A stretch of 64,000 bases of DNA from Colwellia sp. RSH04 (GTDB lineage: Bacteria; Pseudomonadota; Gammaproteobacteria; Enterobacterales; Alteromonadaceae). Of this stretch, positions 37,387-45,900 are shown piece after piece. The notes below the pieces were generated by a model. It was not told the origin of the DNA. It saw only the letters and a list, made by a program, of their open reading frames with translations, and did no database searches. A program made the position numbers and the translations under genes. Each line of letters begins with the position of its first letter. The stretch's first letter is position 1. The stretch is from positions 248,001-312,000 of the forward strand of contig NZ_QXIO01000002.1 in assembly GCF_003545765.1 (NCBI RefSeq). The letters run 5' to 3'.

Positions 37387-38046
37387 TTATGTTTTACTCA
37401 CAACATAACCTACACCCCTAACATTTTTAATAAAGTTTTTAGGGAGTTTTTTTCTTATATTACTAATGTGTACTTCAATTGTATTTGAGGCAACTTCTTC
37501 ACCCCATTCATAGAGCTTACTTTCCAGTTGTTCTTTAGATTGAATTCTTCCTACATTTTCAAGTAATGACTTAACGATCATATATTCTCTTCGAGAAAAT
37601 TTTTTTTCAATTTCGTTAACAAAAATAGTGTGGCCTTGCGTGTCTAGTTCTACATGATTATGCTTTATGACAGACGAAGTATGAGTACCTAGCCTTCTTT
37701 CTATTACTCTTAACCTTGCTAACAGTTCCTCAATATTGAACGGTTTTGCTAAATAATCATCAGCACCTAAATCTAGTCCTTTTACTTTGTTTTCAATACC
37801 GTCTCGTGCCGTTAAAATCAACACGGGAAGCGAGTTCTTTATCTTTTTAATGTGCTTTAATACATCTAATCCATCAATATCTGGCAAACCTAAATCAAGG
37901 ATAACTAAATCAAAATCACCTGTTCTAATTGCAGAAACGCCATCTTTACCTGTTAACACACCATCTGTACTATACCCCTCATTTCTTAAAGATTCTTTTA
38001 AACCATTAGCAAGGTGTACATCATCTTCTATAAGTAATAACCTCAT
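37387..38046 (-). CDS. response regulator, QseB/PmrA (OmpR) type
   Basis: A 219-residue two-domain regulator. The receiver has acidic pocket EDD, phospho-acceptor Asp51 (VILDLGLPDIDG) and the conserved Lys in DDYLAKPF. The OmpR-type winged helix follows (FSRREYMIVKSLLENVGRIQSKEQLESKLYEWGEEVASNTIEVHISNIRKKL). The wording of the receiver start (MRLLLIEDDVHLANGLKESL) is that of the QseB/PmrA subfamily, whose proteins bind CTTAAG/T-N5-CTTAAG/T boxes. An exact CTTAAG-N5-CTTAAG box lies upstream of the first gene of this operon. Confidence 0.92.
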   Translation of the reverse strand: MRLLLIEDDVHLANGLKESLRNEGYSTDGVLTGKDGVSAIRTGDFDLVILDLGLPDIDGLDVLKHIKKIKNSLPVLILTARDGIENKVKGLDLGADDYLAKPFNIEELLARLRVIERRLGTHTSSVIKHNHVELDTQGHTIFVNEIEKKFSRREYMIVKSLLENVGRIQSKEQLESKLYEWGEEVASNTIEVHISNIRKKLPKNFIKNVRGVGYVVSKT

Positions 38047-38076
38047 AATTTAAAAAGCCTTTTTATCGTGAATCAT

Positions 38077-38985
38077 CTATCTAATTGACCAATGCAATAT
38101 ATTCTGCTCTTTAAGAAAGTTTTCAGCATTTACACCTTGAATAAGCGCTAATGTTGCTAAAAATCCTGCTTGAATACATTGTGGTGCAGCTACCGTGATA
38201 GAATTAGGTGGGTTAATCACTGGCCAGCCTGTTTTTACATTAAGTATGTGACTATACCGATGGTTATTTTTCAACAAAAATCTATTTGCGTCACCACTTG
38301 TCGCAACGGCCCCTGTTCTTAATGTAACAAGGGTAGATTGGCTTGAATCGAAAGATGGATGTTCAATGCCAACTTGCCAAGGGGCATCATATTCTCTGGT
38401 GCCGTACACAGCTAAATCTCCACCATAATTCACTAGAAAAGGGGCATTAGTTTTTTGACTTATCAATAATACTGCACGATCAACCGCGTATTCTTTACCT
38501 AAACCACCAAAATCAATTTCCATACCCTTTTTCATCACAAATGAGTTCGCAGAGTAACTGACTTTATCCCATCCAACAAACTGAAGAGCGGCCTGAACAC
38601 TTTTTTTACTCGGTACGTTGTCACTTCCATCGAAGGGCCATGCTTTTCGTAATATTCCCGAAGTTATATCAAAAGCCCCTTCACTCATGTCATAGCATTG
38701 GTTGGCAAATTCAAATAAGTTAAAAGTCTCCTTATCAATTTCAATAACTTGCCCTGCTTTGTTATTAATTTCAGAACAAAGGCTCTTGCTGTCGTATCGA
38801 GAATACTTATCTTCAATACGCCACGCTTCATTAGCCGCAATACGCCCTACTTCTATGGCTAATGCTTCGTTATCTGTATCGATTAAGACTTCACACAAAC
38901 TTGCCATAGCAAAGAAGGAAAGTGTAAACCCTCCTTCCCTAGCCAAGCAGTTAACAACCCTGGTCGCTTTGTCCATATTTGACAT
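38077..38985 (-). CDS. apbE: FAD:protein FMN transferase (ApbE) without visible signal peptide
   Basis: A 302-residue ApbE-family enzyme that attaches FMN to Thr/Ser of target proteins. Motifs include LVNYGGDLAVYG, the FAD/Mg site EIDFGGLGKEYAVD, and RTGAVATSGDANRF. Unlike most ApbE proteins, which are exported lipoproteins, the N-terminus (MSNMDKATRVVNCLAREGG) has no hydrophobic signal or lipobox, so it may be cytoplasmic. It begins 8 bases after the DUF3570 gene, which carries a matching flavinylation motif. It is followed 30 bases later by the response regulator. Confidence 0.92.
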   Translation of the reverse strand: MSNMDKATRVVNCLAREGGFTLSFFAMASLCEVLIDTDNEALAIEVGRIAANEAWRIEDKYSRYDSKSLCSEINNKAGQVIEIDKETFNLFEFANQCYDMSEGAFDITSGILRKAWPFDGSDNVPSKKSVQAALQFVGWDKVSYSANSFVMKKGMEIDFGGLGKEYAVDRAVLLISQKTNAPFLVNYGGDLAVYGTREYDAPWQVGIEHPSFDSSQSTLVTLRTGAVATSGDANRFLLKNNHRYSHILNVKTGWPVINPPNSITVAAPQCIQAGFLATLALIQGVNAENFLKEQNILHWSIR

Positions 38986-38993
38986 AAAACCAA

Positions 38994-40283
38994 TTAAAAT
39001 GAATAAGTTACTTGTGCAATTATAGCATCAACTTCTTCATATAATTCAACTTCTTTTAATACACCAATAGCTTGAATTCCATTACTCTTAGGGGTTTGGT
39101 GATAATACTCCAACCTAAAAGATAAATTATTTCCATCTCCCATTGGCATGCCGTATTTTAGACCTACTGTGTAGGTGTCTAGTTCTCCAATGCGATAATC
39201 AGCACTAACAAAATTCGGTTTTGCTTCATCTTGTGCTATGAAGGGCTGATAAAACTCTGCTGCACTTTGCGTATACATACGAAAATGCGGTTCGATAAAA
39301 TGTCCATTAGTAAAGGGGATCAAATACCTAAAATCAAACGTATGAGAATCTATCTGCCAATTATCAGTCATAAAGCGATAACTAGCATCAAGTATGCCGC
39401 TGTCGAAGTGATATTTAGTTTGCCCAAAAAAAGCATGCTTGGTTCTTTCATCAGGTCTATTCTCATACAAGTAGGCCTGAGCTTCCCCGTTATGATTAAC
39501 AGAACTGATTATTTTGAACGGATCAGTCATGTAACCACTTACCGTTGAATAGGAATAATTTAATTGCACTATCATTTGTCGATTAATAACTTGGGTTACA
39601 CCAAATAATAAATCAATGGTAGATTTTGACTCGTCACTGCCTATTCGTGTTTTATTAAAGTCATCTTCAAAGTTTGGATCATCAGCATCACCCACAACCA
39701 TCGCAGATAAAGGTTTTGGAATACCACCTTCTGGTTCGATGACATCATAAGCGAAAGACATTCCCGCAGATAACGTTGTATTCTTTTTATTGAAATCTCT
39801 TGCTACATTGCCATTTAATGACGCTGACATATAATCATATTCTTTAGAAAAATTCCCCCCTACACTCACGATATAGTCTTTTAACAAAGGTTGCGTCCAT
39901 TGTCCCGTTAACTGAACCCGCGTATCATGAAAGGTATCATCTAACGGTGTATCACCCGCGTTAACTGTATATTGACCATTGCCTGACGGCCTTGTAAATG
40001 TTTGTGGGGTTGGTTGAGCAGTAGCGCCATTGGGTGATGCTCCCGTTAAGGCATCAATGGTTACTTTTAAGTTAAGTACTTCATCATTATTGAATGTTTT
40101 TGTCCCTGCGATAATCGCTTCTGTGGCCGAAACACGATCCACTTCTGCATAATGCATTATTGCGGTATCAAACTGCCAAGATTCTTCAGTAGAGGCGTTC
40201 GCCGTACTTCCTAATAAAGCACAGCTTGCCGTAGTTAGCATCGCTTTTAGATTAGTTTTATTGACTTTTAATTGCATCCGCAA
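38994..40283 (-). CDS. DUF3570 outer-membrane protein with flavinylation motif
   Basis: A 429-residue protein: signal peptide (cleavage near STANA/STEES), a first strand region with VLNLKVTIDALTGASPNG, then a long series of amphipathic beta strands ending EEVDAIIAQVTYSF with a terminal Phe, as in outer-membrane barrels. DALTGAS (residues 77-83) fits the ApbE target pattern D-x-x-T/S-G-A-T/S, with Ser83 as the possible FMN acceptor. DUF3570 genes commonly travel with DUF4266 and ApbE. It overlaps the DUF4266 gene by 16 bases and precedes apbE by 8. Function is unknown; a flavin-bearing outer-membrane redox protein is inferred. Confidence 0.85.
   Translation of the reverse strand: MRMQLKVNKTNLKAMLTTASCALLGSTANASTEESWQFDTAIMHYAEVDRVSATEAIIAGTKTFNNDEVLNLKVTIDALTGASPNGATAQPTPQTFTRPSGNGQYTVNAGDTPLDDTFHDTRVQLTGQWTQPLLKDYIVSVGGNFSKEYDYMSASLNGNVARDFNKKNTTLSAGMSFAYDVIEPEGGIPKPLSAMVVGDADDPNFEDDFNKTRIGSDESKSTIDLLFGVTQVINRQMIVQLNYSYSTVSGYMTDPFKIISSVNHNGEAQAYLYENRPDERTKHAFFGQTKYHFDSGILDASYRFMTDNWQIDSHTFDFRYLIPFTNGHFIEPHFRMYTQSAAEFYQPFIAQDEAKPNFVSADYRIGELDTYTVGLKYGMPMGDGNNLSFRLEYYHQTPKSNGIQAIGVLKEVELYEEVDAIIAQVTYSF
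40035..40055 (-). other. candidate ApbE flavinylation site DALTGAS in DUF3570
   Basis: Codons 77-83 of the DUF3570 gene encode D-A-L-T-G-A-S, matching the ApbE target motif known from NqrC, RnfG and other FMN-bearing proteins, with Ser in place of the final Thr. It lies near the N-terminus of the mature protein, ahead of most of the barrel. Confidence 0.6.
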
Positions 40284-40507
40284 CCTCCACCACCAAAACT
40301 ACGACCGCCGCTAGTCGCTTCTTTACTAAAATAAATATGGTCATCTAACGATGCATCGATAGGAGCACTGGTCAACGCCATTTCTTTCTTAGCTAATAAA
40401 TCTCTTTCCCAAGGCTCTACACCTAAACTTGTGCAACCACTTAACCCAACTGCACTACACACTAAACTAAGCGTAACTAACCTCTTATATATATTAACAA
40501 CTTTCAT
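40268..40507 (-). CDS. DUF4266 small lipoprotein
   Basis: A 79-residue lipoprotein: signal peptide with lipobox LSGC (Cys25), the DUF4266 core GVEPWERDLLAKKEMAL, and the family's tail of a short loop ending GGGGCGCN with two Cys. It would be only about 55 residues when mature. DUF4266 is nearly always coded with DUF3570 and ApbE. The two tail cysteines could be a target of the neighbouring thioredoxin-like protein or bind a metal; that is inference. It starts 9 bases after the thioredoxin stop codon and overlaps DUF3570. Confidence 0.85.
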   Translation of the reverse strand: MKVVNIYKRLVTLSLVCSAVGLSGCTSLGVEPWERDLLAKKEMALTSAPIDASLDDHIYFSKEATSGGRSFGGGGCGCN

Positions 40508-40516
40508 AGTAACTCC

Positions 40517-40969
40517 TTACAATAACTGTTCAATTTCTTGTTCATACTGTACTTTTTTCTTATCCGTAAAGCCTACATGTGCACTAACAATTTTACCTTC
40601 AGCATTAATGATAAAACTACTTGGCATACCTTTAAGCTGAAGTTCTTGTGCAAGTTTTCCATTAGGATCATTTAAAATAGTAAAATTGGCTGGAGTGCTA
40701 GCGAGAAACTGCTTAGCAAGGTTTGGCTCTGCATCCAGATTAATACTAATGACTTTGAAGTTTTTATCAGCATATTTTTTCTGGATCTTATTCATCCAAG
40801 GAAACGATTTTCGACAAGGCGTGCACCATGAAGCCCAAAAATCTAAATAAATCACATTACCTTTATATTGTTTGATAATGTTCTTGTATTGTAATGACGT
40901 ATTATCTGTAGCGTGCGCATGGGTTACCAACAATATTAATGCAGTTATAACGATTGCAATCGTTCTCAT
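40517..40969 (-). CDS. TlpA/ResA-like periplasmic thioredoxin
   Basis: A 150-residue protein with a signal peptide (MRTIAIVITALILLVTHAHA) and a thioredoxin fold of the TlpA/ResA group. The active site is FWASWCTPCRKSFPWM (Cys49, Cys52), with the cis-Pro loop GMPSSFIINAEGKI. It would act as a dithiol reductant or oxidase outside the inner membrane. It is the first gene of the nine-gene operon, downstream of the CTTAAG box, and its likely clients are the Cys pair of DUF4266 or another operon product. Confidence 0.9.
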   Translation of the reverse strand: MRTIAIVITALILLVTHAHATDNTSLQYKNIIKQYKGNVIYLDFWASWCTPCRKSFPWMNKIQKKYADKNFKVISINLDAEPNLAKQFLASTPANFTILNDPNGKLAQELQLKGMPSSFIINAEGKIVSAHVGFTDKKKVQYEQEIEQLL

Positions 40970-41010
40970 CTTATTAGCCTAGTCTATTTAATTACAGCCC
41001 TAAGTCTAAA

Positions 41011-41043
41011 AAAGTTTCCTTAAGGCTTTCTTAAGGAAACTTT
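41011..41043 (-). promoter_or_regulatory. PmrA/QseB-type box within a 14-bp hairpin
   Basis: CTTAAG (41019-41024), five bases, CTTAAG (41030-41035) is an exact PmrA/QseB-type binding site. The same bases form a perfect 14-bp inverted repeat (AAAGTTTCCTTAAG / CTTAAGGAAACTTT) followed on the minus strand by T6, so it could also end transcription arriving from upstream. It is 42-74 bases before the thioredoxin start codon, where a response regulator would touch the promoter. Confidence 0.6.
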
Positions 41044-41058
41044 AATAATTAAAAATAT

Positions 41059-41312
41059 TAGGGCGTGTTTATCTTTGTTTAATAATGCAGCTAAGAGATC
41101 TCCCCCTTTAATCAAGGAGGAGTTGTGTAGTTTACTTGCTAAATTAGCAACTTTTAACGCAGCGTAAAGAGATTTTAACCTCAGCCGAAAGGGCAATGAC
41201 TATTTTTAAAATTATCGGCATGAGTATTTACTTATTTGGAACAACCAAACGGCGTTCATATTACTTTGCTAATGATAAAAATAGCGCATTACTGACAATA
41301 TCAACACGCCTA
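41059..41312. mobile_element. MITE-like element with imperfect terminal inverted repeats
   Basis: The left end TAGGGCGTGTTTATCTTTG and the right end (read inward on the other strand) TAGGCGTGTTGATATTG agree at about 16 positions and are each flanked by TA, as for Tc1/mariner- or IS630-type targets. The 254 bases between them code for nothing but contain a local hairpin (CTCCCCCTT / AAGGAGGAG near 41120-41142). No transposase is present. Confidence 0.4.
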
Positions 41313-41484
41313 GACTATTAATGTGTTTTAGAGGTAATTTTGAAAGTTAATGACTCTACTATGTATAGCAGTGATAGCTTGAGTAGATAATTAGATTACA
41401 AAGCTTAAAACGATTGCAGTCGCTCCTAATAAACTAATCATCTCAGATAAGGTATAACTGCTACATTTAAGCTAACACACGTTA

Positions 41485-41988
41485 TTAATGATCATGCCCG
41501 CAGCTACTTCCAGCAGCATGAACATGGCCATGGCTTATTTCTTCTTCTGTTGCTTCTCTTACATCAACTACGTCTATATCAAAAGTGATAACTTTTCCTG
41601 CTAACGGCGGGTTCACATCAACAGTAATCATGAACTTGCCAGCTTTAAGCACTGTCACTTGGCGTTGACCTTGCTCTGTTTGCACTATGGCAACCATACC
41701 CGCCTTCCATTTAGCATTTTTACTAGGTAATCCTTGTAAATGCTTTGCTGGAACACGTTGAATAGCCGCTTCATCGCGCTCACCGTATGCTTCTTCAGGT
41801 TGTAAAGTTATTGAAAACTTATCACCAGCCGCTTTATCCGTTAATGCTTTTTCTAAACCAACTAACGTGTTATTGGCACCATGTAAGTATGTAAGAGGCT
41901 CATGCCCTGCTGAAGATTCTAACTCTTCACCCGCTTCATTTTTTAATGTGTAATGAAAGTGAACCACTTTGTTATCTGAAATTTTCAT
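41485..41988 (-). CDS. slyD: SlyD-like FKBP peptidyl-prolyl isomerase
   Basis: A 167-residue cytoplasmic FKBP with an inserted flap domain. It shows VVHFHYTLKNEAGEELESSAGHEPLTYLHGANNTLVGLEKAL, DKFSITLQPEEAYGERD, and VDVNPPLAGKVITFDIDVVDVREAT, all characteristic of SlyD. The C-terminal tail is short but His-rich with one Cys (HGHVHAAGSSCGHDH), suggesting Ni/metal binding as in SlyD, whose longer tail reaches about 196 residues in E. coli. It folds proline-containing proteins and serves hydrogenase nickel insertion in other bacteria. It stands alone. Confidence 0.9.
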   Translation of the reverse strand: MKISDNKVVHFHYTLKNEAGEELESSAGHEPLTYLHGANNTLVGLEKALTDKAAGDKFSITLQPEEAYGERDEAAIQRVPAKHLQGLPSKNAKWKAGMVAIVQTEQGQRQVTVLKAGKFMITVDVNPPLAGKVITFDIDVVDVREATEEEISHGHVHAAGSSCGHDH

Positions 41989-42048
41989 ATTATCTCAACG
42001 TTTAATCTATCTTAATTGCAGCGAAGTGTACCTTGGTTTTGCTAAGGA

Positions 42049-42948
42049 TCAAGCCCATAACAATAAAATAACAACACTTAATACAATAAAAAACATACCC
42101 ACGTATTCTTTTACAGAAATTGTTTCTTTAAAAACGCGATAAGTAAGCGCTAAAGTAATGAAAAACTCGACTTGTCCAAGCGCTTTCACATAGGCTGCAT
42201 TTTGATAACTGGCGCCAGTAAACCAACCGATAGAGCCTAATACACTCGTTATGCCAACAAATAAACATAAACGCCAATGTTTAAGCATTAGGTATAATTG
42301 TGCTTTATCTTGTATGTAAACATATATTATAGAAATAATGGTTTGCACTGTGATCATAAATACCAATGTAACCGCAGCACTTACCATTAAGTCAGTATTT
42401 AGTGCCAAGCTTGATTCACGAATAAGTAAGGTGGTTATCGCTAAACCTAGCCCAGCAGCTAATCCATATGCCATACCGGTTATAGCATCAGAACCCTTAA
42501 ATACTTCACCCAAAGTAAACTTTACTTTAGACACTAAAAACACCCCGACTACCCCAACAATAACGCTGAACCAGCCTAAACCACTTAAATGCGAAGAAAA
42601 AAGTAATGCGCCGACAATAGCGACTTGAATAGCTTCAGTTTTAGCTAAACTCGTGGCCACGGCAAAATTACGATATCGAAACGCAGCGACCAAACATGCA
42701 GTACCGATAATTTGCATTACACAGGCAATGAGCGCGTATTGTAAAAAGTCATTATTTAATGACGGAGCGGTTTGCTCTTTGTAGTGAAGTAACCACCATA
42801 AATAACCCCAAGCAAATGGCAAAGCATAGATATAGCGAACTCCCGTAGTCGCCATAGCGTTTAACTTACCAGACAGTTGTTTTTGACCCGCAGTTCGTAC
42901 CGCCTGCATGGTTGCTGCTAATAGCGTGAAATAAATCCAAATTTCCAC
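42049..42948 (-). CDS. EamA/DMT-family transporter
   Basis: A 299-residue inner-membrane protein of ten hydrophobic helices in two repeats. The drug/metabolite transporter layout includes LAKTEAIQVAIVGALLF in the first repeat and GQVEFFITLALTYRVFKETISVKEYVGMFFIVLSVVILLL in the second. Substrate is unknown; family members export amino acids or metabolites. It starts 13 bases after the sbcC stop codon, so it rides on the sbcDC transcript without an obvious functional link. Confidence 0.85.
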   Translation of the reverse strand: MEIWIYFTLLAATMQAVRTAGQKQLSGKLNAMATTGVRYIYALPFAWGYLWWLLHYKEQTAPSLNNDFLQYALIACVMQIIGTACLVAAFRYRNFAVATSLAKTEAIQVAIVGALLFSSHLSGLGWFSVIVGVVGVFLVSKVKFTLGEVFKGSDAITGMAYGLAAGLGLAITTLLIRESSLALNTDLMVSAAVTLVFMITVQTIISIIYVYIQDKAQLYLMLKHWRLCLFVGITSVLGSIGWFTGASYQNAAYVKALGQVEFFITLALTYRVFKETISVKEYVGMFFIVLSVVILLLWA

Positions 42949-42961
42949 TTTTCATTCCTTT

Positions 42962-45900
42962 TTACGAGGGCGTGTTAGTAAATGCAAATTGCTTATCTAA
43001 ACCGCTAACGCCTAAACCATTGCGCTTTTCTACTTTAATTTGTACTGCAATACGCTCTTTTAATGCTTCAACATGACTAATGATGCCAATCATTTTGCCA
43101 GATGCATTTAAACTATCTAGCGCATCAAGTGCTATTTCTAGCGTATCGCTGTCTAGAGTGCCAAAACCTTCATCTAAAAATAAGGAATCGATACTGGTTT
43201 TGTTACTCACTAAATCAGATAACGCAAGCGCTAGCGCTAAACTCACTAGAAAGCTCTCCCCACCAGATAAGGTTTTAGTATCTCGAACAACATCACCTTG
43301 CCATGTATCTAACACTGCTAGAGCTAAGTTATCGCTTTGCTGACATTGCAACTGATAACGACCATGAAGCTTTGTTAATTGCTCATTCGCTAAATGAACG
43401 AGGTAATTTAATGTCAGTCCTTGGGCAAACTTTCTAAATTTAGCACCATCTGCTGAGCCAATAAGGCTATTCAAATGGCTTAGGTCATCTAATTCTTGCT
43501 CAGCATTTTTAATTTTAGTGAGTACAGTTTGCTGCTTTTTAATATTTTCTGCATGTTGCGTGATTAATTGTTGATGACTTCCCAATTGCATTTGCTGTTT
43601 TTTCAGCAATGCTTTGTTGGCATTTAAACCTTCGTTAATTGAATCATTATTGAATGTATCTACCCCTTGCTTTTTAAAGTCTTCGCGTTGAGCAATTAGG
43701 CTTTCTTGCTGAGTATGTGCACTTTTACTTAACGCCATTATTCGTTTGTTTTCATCATCAATTTGCTGCGCTAACTGTTCTAATTCAACTTTTAGTTCTG
43801 GTGAAATTAACGCCAATAAAAATGACTGTTCATCTTCGAAATCGCTCGCAGACAAAACATCAATCCATGCTTCTTTAACGGTAGTTTCTATTGCTGCACA
43901 GCTATTAAAATGCACATTAGCGGTAGATAATTGCCCTTGAAAATGCTGCTTTTGTTGTAATAAGCCTTGATTCTCTTGCTGCAATAGCTTTAAATTGCTT
44001 TCGTTAGCCTCTCGCTGCCTATTTAAGTTTTTTCTTATATTATCAACAACTTGAACATCAGCACCTGTAAAACCTACTTGCTCATAAAGCGTAACGCGTA
44101 ACTTATTTTGTTCCGTGTTCTCTGCTTTAAGAGATGTGTTGTGCTGTAAAAGTATTGCATGCTGTTCAGTAGCATGTTCAAGCTGACTGGTTTGTAAAAT
44201 CAATTGCTGATTTATATCAATTAACCGTTTTTCATTGCTTTGTATCAACTCTTTTGTTGTTAAAAAGTTAGCGAGTTTTTCAGATAATTCAGCAAGCCAC
44301 AACGACTCTGTTTTCCCATGATATTCTTGTTCGTCATTTCGCTGAATTAAGTCAAAAGACAATATTGGCAACGAAAATTGATGCGCTGTGATATCGTTAA
44401 AAAGAGCTGCTTTTAGTTGTTCAAATTCGTTTAGCAGCAAGTCAATTTGCTTCGTGCTTTCTAGCAGGTTTTTATCAGAATTTAGAATATTCGCTTGCTG
44501 AACAGCGATAAGATTTTGTAGCTCATTTTCTTGTTTTTCGATATCTATAAACTCTTGCTTAGCATAATCTACAGCTTGCTCTATTTCTGCTAGCGTAGTT
44601 TGTAAAGCTTGAGTCGCTTGTAAAAGGGTAAAAGTACTATTAACTTGTTCATTAATTTGCTGCTCATTTGAGGGAAGTAAATTACACGATAAGCTAGCTG
44701 CAATCGTTTGCCATTGCTCTTCTAAGCTTTGTAACTCTTCTGCTACTTTTTGCTTTTGGGTTATCGCGACATTTATTTTCTCATGCAAATGACTATGCTG
44801 TTGATTAAGCGCTTTACCCTGCGTTTCAAGCGTTAACTTTTCTTCTTTTATGGTTACTAAGCGCGCTTCATGTTCATTATTGTTTATTACTTGATAATCT
44901 TTAACATAAGGATGTTCTAATGAACCACATAACGGACAAGCACTATCAGGGACAAGCTTCGCTCTATGATCGGTCAAATCCATAATAGCGCGTTGTTGTT
45001 CGAGTAAATTTTCAACATCAGTTTGCTGCTGATTAAGCTTGGAAAAACCAGCGCGCATCGCTGATAATTCATTCGCTAACGCTACTTTGGCTATTTCATC
45101 TTCAATCAATTGTTGCTCGAATACTGTAAGATCAGTTTTTAATTTGATGAATCGTGAAGACAATTGTTGTGCTTGCTGCCAAGTATGAGATTGCTGTTGA
45201 ATGCTCATCAATATTTCAGTTAGTCCATTGGCACTCATGGCCTGGCCTGTCAAAACATCTAAAGAGTAATTACGCTGATATTGTGCTAAATGTTCTTTTT
45301 TACTGTTCTCATGTTGGCTGCATACCGCTTCTAACGTTTTACTGCCTTTTTTAATCTCTTCGAGTTTACTTAATAATGATTGATGCTCTTTTACTAAGTC
45401 TTGATGATTAAGTAACAGTTGCTCTTTGTGTGAATCGAGTTGCTGCCTTTCATTACTTTTGTCGTTTAACTGTTCAAACTTGCTCTGCCAAAAAGGTAAT
45501 TTTTCGATTAAAGCCTCAAGTGCTGAGTTGTTGTTTAAAAATGCTTGTTGTTGCTCAATGTCCTGAGTAATCGCCTTTTTATTTTGCACGTATGTATCGC
45601 GCGACGTGTTAAGTGAAGCTATTGATTGTTGAAGTAACGTTAGCTCTTTCTCTTGCGTTTGTAGGGTTAAATTTTGCTGAGTAAGTAGTAACTCTAATGG
45701 TGTTATTTTTTCAACCAATACTTTTTCAGTTTGGCTAAACTCAACCTCTTGTTTACTAACTTGTTGTTGAACAGTATTTAGCTTGTTTGTTGAGGCTGTT
45801 ACATCTGTCTTCAGCAGTTCGAGCTGTGTTTCAATATGTTTAACCGTAGCCGCAGCATCAACACTTTGTTTAAGTGCATGTTGATATTGTTCATAGGGTG

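Larger units (their letters stand above)
40970..41484. other. 515-base intergenic region with response-regulator box and MITE-like segment
   Basis: Non-coding between the thioredoxin start and the SlyD-like stop. The first 75 bases hold the operon promoter and the CTTAAG box. 41059-41312 looks like a small non-autonomous mobile element. The last 170 bases show nothing clear; no reading frame above 60 codons was found. Confidence 0.55.

Noticed and set aside
36073..38046. Reading the two-component pair as a general QseBC or PmrAB orthologue
   Set aside because: It is embedded in and overlaps the redox operon, with no lipid A-modification or motility genes nearby; only subfamily membership can be claimed.
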